In this document: one piece after another, positions 1 to 6,255 of the stretch
How positions within the stretch are numbered: position 1 is the stretch's first letter
Layout: each line of letters opens with the position of its first letter
Source: Planktotalea sp.
Lineage (GTDB): Bacteria > Pseudomonadota > Alphaproteobacteria > Rhodobacterales > Rhodobacteraceae
NCBI GenBank assembly: GCA_024645145.1
Contig: JAHEGL010000171.1
Coordinates: forward strand, 1-6,255
DNA length: 6,255 bases
Reading direction: 5' to 3'
The notes under the pieces: model-generated
Database searches by the model: none
Told to the model about the DNA's origin: nothing
Seen by the model: only the letters and a program-made list of their open reading frames with translations
Position numbers and translations under genes: made by a program

Positions 1-467
1 TGGTTCCAACACAGGTGACGATGGGTCTTGCTAAGGAAATGGGCTTTTCGTTTGCATCTGACGCAGCTTTCGATGCGCTTGATTGCAACACGCTTGCCTC
101 TGGCGATGTGGATGTGATCAACACAACGCTTCAGCTGATCCTTCCCTGCCTAGATGATGTTAAAGTCCTTGCCTCCATCGGGGCGGAACGCATTTCACTG
201 ACCCCTGATACGCCAACGGTTGCAGAGCTTGCCCCGTCTTTAGATGTTGCGCTTTGGAATGGTCTGTTTGTTCACAAAGATACGCCTGCGGATGTGCGCG
301 AAAAGATCATTGCGGTCGCACAAAAGACAGTGATGTCAGAGCGCGCGCAAAAGCTTGCCGCGGAGACAGGCGCATTGGTCTATTGGCAGGACGCTGCGGC
401 GGTTACATCTTTAATTGCGACCGACATTGAGACGCTCGCGGGTATCGATAAGATGCTTTCTGAGTAA
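1..467 (+). CDS. tctC: TTT-family substrate-binding protein (TctC/Bug type), C-terminal part
   Basis: This is the C-terminal 154 residues of a periplasmic solute-binding protein of the tripartite tricarboxylate transporter family. Such proteins capture a carboxylate-type ligand and deliver it to the TctA/TctB membrane complex. The frame is open from base 3 to the TAA at 465-467, so the N-terminal half and signal peptide lie to the left of the window. GTG and ATG codons near bases 15-21 are internal, not starts. Family features visible are a segment LASGDVDVINTT (usual form: a stretch saying how much of the ligand pool is tested, followed by a hydrophobic helix), then TPDTPTVAEL, then the WNGLFVHKDTPADV motif that precedes the last helices, and a C-terminus of the usual length. 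The tctB and tctA genes directly downstream support the call. Full-length members are about 310-330 residues, so roughly half is missing. The ligand cannot be read from this part: the family binds many organic acids besides citrate. Confidence 0.88.
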   Translation, partial: VPTQVTMGLAKEMGFSFASDAAFDALDCNTLASGDVDVINTTLQLILPCLDDVKVLASIGAERISLTPDTPTVAELAPSLDVALWNGLFVHKDTPADVREKIIAVAQKTVMSERAQKLAAETGALVYWQDAAAVTSLIATDIETLAGIDKMLSE

Positions 468-479
468 GTATCGCACATT

Positions 480-510
480 TAAAACCGGGCGACTGTGTCG
501 CCCGGTTTTA
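480..510 (+). terminator. Perfect GC-rich hairpin between tctC and tctB (attenuator or 3'-end stabiliser)
   Basis: The arms 480-493 and 497-510 are perfectly complementary (14 base pairs) around a TGT loop at 494-496. The stem core is CCGGGCGAC / GTCGCCCGG, flanked by an A4 run on the left and a T4 run on the right. It starts 12 bases after the tctC stop and ends 54 bases before tctB. The T run is short and is itself paired with the A run, so termination is probably partial. In known multi-component uptake operons such hairpins let the abundant binding protein be made in excess over the membrane subunits, by partial termination or by protecting the 3' end of the upstream message. That role is inferred here. 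Confidence 0.75.
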
Positions 511-564
511 CCAAAGGCGCTTAGACCTTTTGCCCAAAGACTTTCCAGAAACAGAGTAAATCCT

Positions 565-1104
565 ATGTCGCGTGTGAAGACATTGCAAGAATTGTTCAAA
601 CGCTACCGACGTCCAGGTGACATCGTTTTTGCGTGGGTATTTCTGATTTTGTCGCTCTTTCTGGTCAGTCAACTTGATAGCCAAGCGCCATGGAAACCAA
701 ACGGTAAAACGTTCTCCCAACCTGCGTTCTGGCCGACTGTCGCGGTCTACGCCATGAGCTTTTTCGCGGCGTTCCATTTGCTGTCCTCATTTCTATCAGA
801 ACGGCTCGAGGGGCGCTGGAGCGAAGTTTGGAGCTGGGTGAAATCGGTTGAATACGCGGGCTGGTTTATGGCCTACGTGTCTTTGGTGCCCAAGCTTGGA
901 TACCTTCCCATGACCATGGTTTTTGCCGTGCTGCTTGGGCTGCGTGCTGGGTACCGCTCTGTTAAAGTACTGGGTTTTCTGTTGATCCTCGCGATTGTCA
1001 TTGTCGTTGTGTTCAAAGGCTTTCTGCAGGTGAAAATTCCGGGTGCGGCAATTTATGAATACCTTCCGACTGCCTTGCGCAGTTTCTTCCTTACTTATAT
1101 TTAG
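565..1104 (+). CDS. tctB: TTT-family small membrane subunit TctB
   Basis: This encodes a 179-residue integral inner-membrane protein, the small subunit of a tripartite tricarboxylate transporter. It works with the large TctA subunit and the periplasmic TctC protein; its exact job in the family is poorly known. About four hydrophobic segments are visible, roughly at residues 19-36, 55-77, 97-125 (broken by a short Pro/Lys turn near 109) and 134-152. This is the usual TctB pattern, as is the length of about 150-180 residues. The C-terminal end with FLQVKIPGA followed by an aromatic/proline-rich tail is also typical. The ATG at 565 was chosen because it gives the basic N-terminus (MSRVKTLQELFKRYRR) ahead of the first membrane helix. 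An upstream in-frame ATG at 415 would overlap tctC and run through the hairpin. The ribosome site is weak (AGAG near 553). The gene ends 10 bases before tctA. Sequence identity in TctB is low across the family, so the call rests on topology and neighbours. Confidence 0.87.
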   Translation: MSRVKTLQELFKRYRRPGDIVFAWVFLILSLFLVSQLDSQAPWKPNGKTFSQPAFWPTVAVYAMSFFAAFHLLSSFLSERLEGRWSEVWSWVKSVEYAGWFMAYVSLVPKLGYLPMTMVFAVLLGLRAGYRSVKVLGFLLILAIVIVVVFKGFLQVKIPGAAIYEYLPTALRSFFLTYI

Positions 1105-1117
1105 GGGCTGACCTGTG
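1103..1117 (+). promoter_or_regulatory. Ribosome binding site and GTG start of tctA
   Basis: AGGGG at 1103-1107 overlaps the tctB TAG stop (1102-1104) and lies 7 bases before a GTG codon at 1115. This fixes the tctA start as GTG. The overlap of the stop codon with the ribosome site suggests translational coupling between tctB and tctA. Confidence 0.6.
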
Positions 1118-2590
1118 GACGCACTCATCTCCGGCGCAGGGCTGTTGCTTGATTGGCATGTTATCATTGCACTGCTTATTGGCTCAATTGGCGGCGTCGT
1201 AATCGGTGCCATTCCCGGGGTCGGGGCTGCCGTCGCAATCGCAATTCTTTTGCCCGCGACGTTTTCCTTGCCGCCATTGGTTGGGCTCACCATGCTCTTG
1301 GGAATTTACGGCTCGTCCATGTATGGCGGCGCGCTGCCTGCGGTTTTGCTCAACACACCGGGCACTGCTGTCAATGCGCTCACAACCTATGACGGCTACC
1401 CGATGACCCAACGCGGCGAAGGGCGGCGTGCAGTCGCGCTGGCGTATTCTGCATCGTTCGTTGGTGGCATAATTTCAATTATTGCACTGATTGCGTTGTC
1501 TCCCTTGCTCGCGTTGATCGCACCGATGTTTGGCTCCCGCGAGATTTTTCTTGCGGCGCTTTTGGGCATCATTTTGGTGGTGCTTGCCCATCGCGGACAG
1601 ACATTTGCAGCAGGCATGTTGGCCGCATTCGGGATTTTGTTGCACACGGTTGGGCTTGAACCCGTCAATTACACACGCCGTTTTACGTTTGATCAAAGCT
1701 GGCTCGCGTCCGGTGTTGATTTGATTGTCGTCGTGCTTGGACTTTTCGCCCTGAGCCAAGCCTTCTTGTTGCTGAGCCAACCTGATGAGCAGCCTCAAGC
1801 CACGTCGGTGCAAGGCTCTGTCTTGTCGGGTCTTAAAGAGTTGTGGCTTTACAAACGTGTTGCCAGCGTTGCGTCTGGGTTCGGTGTGATGATGGGTATG
1901 GTGCCGGGCGTTGGGGAATTCACCGCGCAATTCATGGCCTATACCTACGCGCAAAAGACGTCCAAAACGCCAGAAATGTTTGGCAAAGGATCCCCCGAAG
2001 GACTGATCGCATCTGAAGCGGCGAACAATGCCGTGCCCGCAGCGGCGATGATCCCGTTGCTTGCATTGGGTATACCAGGCGAAGCGCTAACGGCGATGAT
2101 GCTTTCTGTCTTTTACGTGCATAATGTGATCCCGGGTCCTCAGCTTTTTCAGAACCAAATGGACTTTGTCATGGCGCTTTATCTCGCGCTTTTGGTGCTA
2201 AACGTGCTTGTTTTGGTGTTCTTGCTGTTTTCAACCAATGTTCTCACGCGCATCATTCAGGTGCCGACGCGCTTGGTTGGTATCGTCATCCTGCTACTAA
2301 GTTTCGTTGGTGTGTATAGCCTGCGCAATTCGATGACAGATTGCGCGATTGCGTCGGTCTTTGGCGTGTTGGGCGTGATCCTGAAACGGCTTAATCTACC
2401 GTTGGTTCCGATTATCCTTGGAATGGTTTTGGGCGGTATTATGGAAGTGAAGCTGCGCTCATCCATGCCACGCGTGAAAACGCCGCTTGATATGATTGAT
2501 CGCCCGATCGCGATGATCCTATTTGCACTGATTTTGTTGGTTATCGCTTTGCATATCCGAACGTTGATACGTGAGCATCGCAAAGGGTGA
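1115..2590 (+). CDS. tctA: TTT-family large membrane subunit TctA
   Basis: This encodes a 491-residue polytopic inner-membrane protein, the main permease subunit of a tripartite tricarboxylate transporter, normally about 500 residues. The strongest family signatures are GAIPGVGAAVAIAILLP (residues 31-47), YGGALPAVLLNTPGT (70-84) with the following TTYDGYP, and in the second half GMVPGVGEFTAQF (261-273), FGKGSPEGLIASEAANNA (289-306) and LALGIPGEALTAMML (316-330). The two PGVG motifs and the two later NTPGT / GIPGEA motifs are an internal repeat, matching the duplicated architecture of the family. Long hydrophobic segments fill the remainder, and the C-terminus ends in a basic tail (REHRKG). 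The start is GTG with a good ribosome site, and the gene closely follows tctB, so the two are almost certainly co-transcribed. Transport is expected to be secondary, driven by an ion gradient, as for the family. Nothing appears truncated. The substrate cannot be deduced from this subunit. Confidence 0.96.
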   Translation: MDALISGAGLLLDWHVIIALLIGSIGGVVIGAIPGVGAAVAIAILLPATFSLPPLVGLTMLLGIYGSSMYGGALPAVLLNTPGTAVNALTTYDGYPMTQRGEGRRAVALAYSASFVGGIISIIALIALSPLLALIAPMFGSREIFLAALLGIILVVLAHRGQTFAAGMLAAFGILLHTVGLEPVNYTRRFTFDQSWLASGVDLIVVVLGLFALSQAFLLLSQPDEQPQATSVQGSVLSGLKELWLYKRVASVASGFGVMMGMVPGVGEFTAQFMAYTYAQKTSKTPEMFGKGSPEGLIASEAANNAVPAAAMIPLLALGIPGEALTAMMLSVFYVHNVIPGPQLFQNQMDFVMALYLALLVLNVLVLVFLLFSTNVLTRIIQVPTRLVGIVILLLSFVGVYSLRNSMTDCAIASVFGVLGVILKRLNLPLVPIILGMVLGGIMEVKLRSSMPRVKTPLDMIDRPIAMILFALILLVIALHIRTLIREHRKG

Positions 2591-2699
2591 TTTTAACCTA
2601 CGGATTGAGCAATAGAATGGCCTAATTCATACAAGCTTTGAATGGCTCTATGATCTAGCGAACGAAAAAATGCGCAACGACGACGCGAAAGGGAATGTG

Positions 2700-3935
2700 A
2701 TGACAAAAACGATACTTGTGATCGGGACATACGACACAAAAGATGAAGAGCTGCACTACATTTGTGATCGTATCGTAGCGCAGGGTGGTTGCGTTTTGTC
2801 GATGGATGTAAGCGTTTTAGGCGACCCTTCCACATCCACAGATGTTTCCAAGCATCAGGTCGCAGAGGCGGCCGGATCCTCTATTCAAGCGGCGATTGAT
2901 AGCGGTGACGAAAATACAGCCATGCAGATCATGGCGCGGGGTGCATCCGTTTTGTGCGCCCAGTTTTATGGAGCGGGTAAAATTGATGCGATGCTTGCGC
3001 TAGGTGGCACCATGGGCACGGATCTCGCGCTAGATTGCGCGCAAGCGTTGCCGCTAGGTGTGCCCAAGTATGTTGTGTCGACCGTGTCTTTTTCACCTTT
3101 GATCCCTGCGGATCGCCTAAGCCCAGATATCCAGATGATCCTTTGGGCGGGCGGGCTATATGGCCTGAATTCGATCTGTAAATCATCGCTCTCTCAAGCG
3201 GCAGGCGCGGTTCTTGGTGCTGCAAATGCGGTGGAGGCACCTAAATCAGACAGGCCTGTTATTGGTATGATGAGCCTGGGTTCTTCTTGTTTGCGTTACA
3301 TGAAATACTTGCGAGAGCCACTGCAGGAGCGCGGCTTTGAAGTTGCTGTTTTCCATGCGACAGGTATGGGCGGCATGGCGTTCGAAGCGCTCGCGCGCCA
3401 AGGGTATTTCGCAGCCGTTATGGATTTTGCTCTGCCAGAATTGAGCAATTTGATGGTTGGCTCTGTGGTCAACGCAGGAACGGATCGTCTGACCAACGCG
3501 GGTGCGCAGGCTATTCCTCAGATCGTATCGCCGGGCTGCGCGGACCTGATCGATTTTGCTGGTTGGCAAGATATTCCAGAAACATATTCAGATCGCCCCT
3601 TCCATGCACATAATCGCCTGATCAAGTCCTCAGGCCTTTCTCCAGATGAACGACGTGCATTGGTGCGCGATATCGCTGCGCGTTTGGAGGGGGCGAAGGG
3701 GCCTGTGCATGTCTTGATGCCGACGCAAGGCGTTGAGGAATGGGATAAAGAAGGTGAGCCAGCTTATGATCCTGAAGGCTTGGCAGCGATGGTCGATGAA
3801 ATGAGCAAGGCCATCAAAGCGCCATCAGAGCTCACTATGATCGATTGTCACATCAATGATGAAGCGTTTTCGAACACAGCTTTGAGTATTCTGGATGGAT
3901 GGATTGCTGATGGGACTGTTGCTGTGAATGCGTAA
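2700..3935 (+). CDS. UPF0261 / Tm-1-like ATP-binding domain protein
   Basis: This encodes a 411-residue protein of the UPF0261 family, related to the N-terminal region of the tomato virus-resistance protein Tm-1, which binds ATP. Its length is the family norm of about 400 residues. It reads as two domains. An N-terminal Rossmann-like half starts ILVIGTYDTKDEEL (5-18) and contains LALGGTMGTDLA (99-110) and VPKYVVSTV (121-129). A C-terminal half contains VFHATGMGGMAFE (217-229), VGSVVNAGTDRL (253-264), QIVSPGCADLIDF (274-286) and DCHINDEAF (382-390). There is no signal peptide or membrane segment, so it should be cytoplasmic. The ATG at 2700 was chosen because GGGA at 2691-2694 is correctly spaced. 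The in-frame ATG at 2670 lacks a ribosome site and would add ten unfamiliar residues. The gene is 109 bases after tctA on the same strand and may share its transcript. The biochemical reaction of bacterial members is not established, to my knowledge. Location suggests a part in metabolising the imported compound, which is inference. Confidence 0.93.
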   Translation: MTKTILVIGTYDTKDEELHYICDRIVAQGGCVLSMDVSVLGDPSTSTDVSKHQVAEAAGSSIQAAIDSGDENTAMQIMARGASVLCAQFYGAGKIDAMLALGGTMGTDLALDCAQALPLGVPKYVVSTVSFSPLIPADRLSPDIQMILWAGGLYGLNSICKSSLSQAAGAVLGAANAVEAPKSDRPVIGMMSLGSSCLRYMKYLREPLQERGFEVAVFHATGMGGMAFEALARQGYFAAVMDFALPELSNLMVGSVVNAGTDRLTNAGAQAIPQIVSPGCADLIDFAGWQDIPETYSDRPFHAHNRLIKSSGLSPDERRALVRDIAARLEGAKGPVHVLMPTQGVEEWDKEGEPAYDPEGLAAMVDEMSKAIKAPSELTMIDCHINDEAFSNTALSILDGWIADGTVAVNA

Positions 3936-4005
3936 CGCTCTAAAACCTTGAATGAGCGGATCATTCGCCCGAGTGCGTCAACTGACAACGCGTGTTCATT
4001 TTACT

Positions 4006-4055
4006 ATTGCCACGCCTAGACTTTGCGTGCTTTGAATGGAGCGTACCTTGGCAAT
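4006..4055. repeat. 7-base inverted repeat, possible operator half-sites
   Basis: ATTGCCA at 4006-4012 is exactly complementary to TGGCAAT at 4049-4055, separated by 36 bases. A smaller CACGC / GCGTG pair (4011-4015, 4025-4029) lies partly inside. The arms are short and could occur by chance. The position, about 110-160 bases upstream of the aminotransferase start, is suitable for regulator binding. Confidence 0.25.
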
Positions 4056-4132
4056 AAAGGCATTGCGCGCTGCTGCATAAGGTCGGCGGAGCCTTTCTGC
4101 TGAGTGTGCGTTTGGCTTCCTTATTTTGACAC

Positions 4133-4144
4133 GCGGCGCGCCGC
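4133..4144. repeat. 12-base GC palindrome upstream of the aminotransferase
   Basis: The 12 bases GCGGCGCGCCGC read the same on both strands. They begin one base after a TTGACA element (4126-4131) and end 21 bases before the aminotransferase ATG, immediately before the AT-rich stretch that carries its ribosome site. It may be an operator, or a hairpin in the leader that modulates translation. A chance GC-rich palindrome is also possible. Confidence 0.35.
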
Positions 4145-4165
4145 ATATGCTTTTAGGATTGAGCC

Positions 4166-5539
4166 ATGCTTCACAACGATCAACTTGAACAATGGGACCG
4201 TGAAAACTTCTTTCACCCCTCCACACATCTTGCGAAATTTGCGCGCGGAAATCTGCCGCAACGTGTGATCAAATCTGGCTCTGGCTGCTACATTGAGGAC
4301 CGTGATGGCAACCGCATGCTTGATGCTTTTGCGGGCCTTTATTGTGTGAACGTCGGGTATGGCCGCCCTGAGATTGCCGAAGCGATTGCCGATCAAGCCA
4401 AAGAGCTCGCCTATTATCACTCATACGTTGGCCACGGCACAGAAGCGTCCATCACGCTTGCAAAAATGGTGCTTGATCGCGCGCCGGATCACATGTCGAA
4501 AGTCTACTTCGGCCTGTCCGGCTCGGATGCGAACGAAACCAACATCAAATTGATCTGGTATTACAACAACATCCTTGGTCGCCCTGAGAAAAAGAAAATC
4601 ATCTCGCGTTGGCGCGGTTACCATGGCTCTGGGCTGATGACGGGGTCGTTGACGGGGCTAGAGCTGTTTCATAAGAAATTTGATCTGCCATTGGCGCAGG
4701 TTAGCCACACTGTCGCGCCCGACTATTTCCGCCGCGCTGATCTGGGGCAAAGCGAAAGCGCGTTTGTCGCGCATTGCGTTGCAGAGCTTGAATCGCAGAT
4801 CGAACATGAGGGCGCGGAAACTATTGCGGCGTTCATTGGCGAACCAGTCCTTGGGACGGGCGGCATTGTACCACCCCCAGCAGGCTATTGGCCCGCGATC
4901 CAAGCGGTGTTGGACAAACACGATATTTTGCTCATCGCGGATGAAGTCGTCACAGGTTTCGGTCGCCTTGGGTCGATGTTCGGCTCTGATCATTATGGTA
5001 TGCGCCCTGATCTTATCACCATCGCAAAGGGTCTGACCTCTGCTTACGCGCCTTTGTCCGGCTCGATTGTCTCTGACAAGATGTGGAAAGTTCTAGAGCA
5101 AGGAACCGATGAGAATGGCCCCATCGGTCACGGGTGGACCTACTCCGCACATCCAATTAGCGCGGCGGCTGGGGTCGCAAATTTACAGTTGATAGACACT
5201 TTGAACCTCGTCGAAAACGCAGGCAGCGTTGGGACGTATCTTAATGACGCAATGAAAACAGCACTGGGCGATCATCCGAACGTTGGTGATATTCGCGGCG
5301 AGGGCATGATCTGTGCGGTGGAACTTGTCAGCGACAAGGATTCACGCACGTTCTTCGATGCCGCTGACAAAATTGGTCCGCAGATTGCGGCGAAAATGCT
5401 TGAGCAAAGCAACGTAATCGCGCGCGCGATGCCGCAAGGGGATATCATTGGGTTTGCACCGCCGTTTTGCCTCACGCGTGAGGAAGCAGATATCGTCGTC
5501 GCCGCAACCCTGCGCGCTGTCACGTCGGTTTTAGGATAG
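4166..5539 (+). CDS. Class III PLP aminotransferase (omega-amino acid type, DoeD-like)
   Basis: This encodes a complete 457-residue cytoplasmic aminotransferase of fold type I, class III, the normal length for the family. It should move a terminal (omega) amino group from a substrate to pyruvate or 2-oxoglutarate. Visible signatures are [12 protein letters not shown] (55-66) near the substrate pocket, the cofactor phosphate motif [11 protein letters not shown] (116-126), WRGYHGSG (149-156) with the ring-stacking aromatic, GEPVLGTGG (225-233), the pyridine-binding Asp in [12 protein letters not shown] (D259), and TIAKGLTS with the Schiff-base lysine K288. HGWTYSAHP (322-330) and an arginine at 420 (R in ARAMPQGD), where related enzymes place the residue binding the substrate carboxylate, complete the site. 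No key residue appears to be missing. The start is ATG with AGGA seven bases upstream. An M24 hydrolase gene follows after eight bases. Close relatives are often annotated generically as aspartate aminotransferase family proteins. With the DoeA/EutD-like neighbour, diaminobutyrate transaminase (DoeD-type) is the best specific guess, but substrate specificity in this class is not readable from motifs. Confidence 0.95.
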   Translation: MLHNDQLEQWDRENFFHPSTHLAKFARGNLPQRVIKSGSGCYIEDRDGNRMLDAFAGLYCVNVGYGRPEIAEAIADQAKELAYYHSYVGHGTEASITLAKMVLDRAPDHMSKVYFGLSGSDANETNIKLIWYYNNILGRPEKKKIISRWRGYHGSGLMTGSLTGLELFHKKFDLPLAQVSHTVAPDYFRRADLGQSESAFVAHCVAELESQIEHEGAETIAAFIGEPVLGTGGIVPPPAGYWPAIQAVLDKHDILLIADEVVTGFGRLGSMFGSDHYGMRPDLITIAKGLTSAYAPLSGSIVSDKMWKVLEQGTDENGPIGHGWTYSAHPISAAAGVANLQLIDTLNLVENAGSVGTYLNDAMKTALGDHPNVGDIRGEGMICAVELVSDKDSRTFFDAADKIGPQIAAKMLEQSNVIARAMPQGDIIGFAPPFCLTREEADIVVAATLRAVTSVLG

Positions 5540-5550
5540 GAACTCGGATG
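5533..5550 (+). promoter_or_regulatory. Ribosome binding site of the M24 gene overlapping the aminotransferase stop
   Basis: AGGATAGGAA at 5533-5542 contains the aminotransferase TAG stop (5537-5539) and sits about six bases before the ATG at 5548. The overlap indicates that the two genes share a transcript and are probably translationally coupled. Confidence 0.65.
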
Positions 5551-6255
5551 ACACAAAGCAAAGCACCCTTCGCAATTGCAGAGTATGAAGCCCGCCTCGC
5601 TAAAACCCGCGCAGCAATGGCAAAAGCAGGGCTTGATGCGGTTTTCGTCACGGACCCGTCGAACCAAGCATGGCTAACAGGTTATGATGGCTGGTCTTTT
5701 TATGTGCACCAAGGGGTCATTGTGACCGCAGATGGTCCGCCAATCTGGTGGGGTCGGCACATGGATATGCTTGGTGGACGGCGCACCTGTTGGATGAGCC
5801 ATGAGCACATAATCGGGTACGGGGATCACTACGTTCAGTCGACTGAAATCCACCCGATGCAAGACCTTGCTGAGCGTCTGAAAGAACGCGGGTTGGAGCG
5901 CGCGCGTATTGGCGTGGAGATGGAGAATTACTACTACTCCGCAAAGGCCCATGCAGTACTCACGACAGAGATGTCAGATGCGACCCTCGTAGATGCGACG
6001 GCCTTGGTGAATTGGCAGCGCTTGGTGAAATCGGACGCTGAGATCAGTTTCATCCGCAAAGCTGCGCGTATTTCCGAAAAGGTGATCCATACTGCGATAG
6101 AGCGCGCGGCTCCGGGTGTGCGTAAGAACGACCTTGTCGCTGATATCATGCACGCGGGAATTACCGGGGTAGACGATGATTGGGGAGATTATCCCGCGAT
6201 CCTACCGCTCACTCCCTCAGGATTGGATGCGACGGCCGCGCATCTCACGTGGGAC
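5548..6255 (+). CDS. M24-family hydrolase, ectoine hydrolase-like (DoeA/EutD), N-terminal part
   Basis: The open frame runs from ATG 5548 off the right edge (236 residues; full members are about 390-400). It belongs to the M24 group of creatinase/prolidase-fold enzymes. Residues 1-155 form the creatinase N-terminal domain: AEYEARLAKTRAAMAKAGLDAV (11-32, cited in part), then VTDPSNQAWLTGYDGWSFYV (34-53), IIGYGDHYVQST (88-99), IGVEMENYYYS (121-131) and VDATALVNWQRLVKS (148-162). The catalytic domain begins with the helix EISFIRKAARISE (164-176) and reaches GDYPAILPLTPSG and HLTWD at the edge. The YDGWSFYVHQ, DHYVQST and DATALVNWQR patterns are those I associate with ectoine hydrolase DoeA/EutD rather than with general Xaa-Pro dipeptidases. 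Most active-site residues lie beyond the window, so activity cannot be judged. No signal peptide is seen, so it is cytoplasmic. Coupling to a class III aminotransferase fits ectoine or a related N-acyl/cyclic amidine substrate; a prolidase or creatinase-like activity remains possible. Confidence 0.85.
   Translation, partial: MTQSKAPFAIAEYEARLAKTRAAMAKAGLDAVFVTDPSNQAWLTGYDGWSFYVHQGVIVTADGPPIWWGRHMDMLGGRRTCWMSHEHIIGYGDHYVQSTEIHPMQDLAERLKERGLERARIGVEMENYYYSAKAHAVLTTEMSDATLVDATALVNWQRLVKSDAEISFIRKAARISEKVIHTAIERAAPGVRKNDLVADIMHAGITGVDDDWGDYPAILPLTPSGLDATAAHLTWD

Larger units (their letters stand above)
3936..4165 (+). other. Non-coding gap before the aminotransferase; likely 5' region of a second transcription unit
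   Basis: These 230 bases contain no convincing gene. They hold a weak hairpin (GAATGA 3950-3955 with TCATTC 3961-3966), a 7-base inverted repeat ATTGCCA (4006-4012) / TGGCAAT (4049-4055), and a 12-base palindrome at 4133-4144. A consensus-like TTGACA is at 4126-4131, but no good -10 box follows at a normal distance. The gap is the largest in the window and separates the transporter/UPF0261 block from the enzyme pair, so a promoter and operator for the downstream genes are plausible here. I cannot place them with confidence. Confidence 0.4.

Noticed and set aside
415..564. Upstream ATG at 415 as an alternative start of tctB.
   Set aside because: It overlaps the end of tctC, translates through the hairpin, and adds an Arg-rich stretch unlike any TctB N-terminus. 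ATG 565 gives a normal length.
796..1293. Long reverse-strand open frame opposite tctB/tctA, and similar antisense frames at 1475-1954, 4658-4993 and 5272-5667.
   Set aside because: They lie wholly or mostly opposite strongly recognised genes, have low-complexity or irregular composition, and show no family motif. They are shadows of codon bias on the coding strand.
2605..2633. Possible promoter TTGAGC, 17 bases, CATACA upstream of UPF0261.
   Set aside because: Only four of six -35 bases and three of six -10 bases fit the consensus. Such matches are common by chance.
3950..3966. Hairpin GAATGA / TCATTC with a 5-base loop after UPF0261 as a terminator.
   Set aside because: The six-base AT-rich stem is weak and no T run follows, so it cannot be supported as an intrinsic terminator.
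3952..4035. A 27-codon open frame (ATG at 3952, TGA at 4033-4035) after the UPF0261 gene, possible leader peptide.
   Set aside because: There is no ribosome site before the ATG, no run of regulatory codons, and its 5' end lies in a small hairpin. Its length is within chance expectation.
5674..6149. Reverse-strand open frames opposite the M24 gene.
   Set aside because: The + strand frame is continuous and matches a known family over its whole visible length; the antisense frames show no motif or sensible start.

Overview
The window carries part of a catabolic and transport gene cluster, with every convincing gene on the + strand. Base composition is moderate and fairly even along the window. 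The proteins read most like marine alphaproteobacteria of the Rhodobacteraceae/Roseobacter type. That placement comes from remembered family resemblance, not from a search, so it is an inference. I found no RNA gene, CRISPR array, insertion sequence or integrase. Reverse-strand open frames all lie opposite real genes and show no recognisable protein features.

Layout: (1) positions 1-2590 hold a tripartite tricarboxylate transporter (TTT) set in the order tctC (3' part only), tctB, tctA. A perfect GC-rich hairpin sits between the gene for the soluble binding protein and the two membrane genes. (2) Positions 2700-3935 hold a UPF0261 / Tm-1-like ATP-binding-domain protein of unknown biochemical role. 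(3) After about 230 non-coding bases containing small inverted repeats, positions 4166-5539 encode a complete class III (omega-amino acid type) PLP aminotransferase. (4) Eight bases later an M24-family (creatinase/prolidase fold) hydrolase starts and runs off the right edge. It resembles the ectoine hydrolases DoeA/EutD.

Working model (inference): the binding protein and the TctAB channel import a small organic acid or zwitterion. The M24 hydrolase opens or cleaves it, and the aminotransferase removes an omega-amino group. A class III aminotransferase next to a DoeA/EutD-like hydrolase recalls the ectoine degradation route, in which the ring is opened, the product is deacetylated and diaminobutyrate is transaminated. 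The adjacent transporter here is TTT rather than the TRAP or ABC systems usually linked to ectoine, and the UPF0261 gene is not part of the classical pathway. The substrate is therefore open, and a variant of the pathway is the most interesting possibility in the window.
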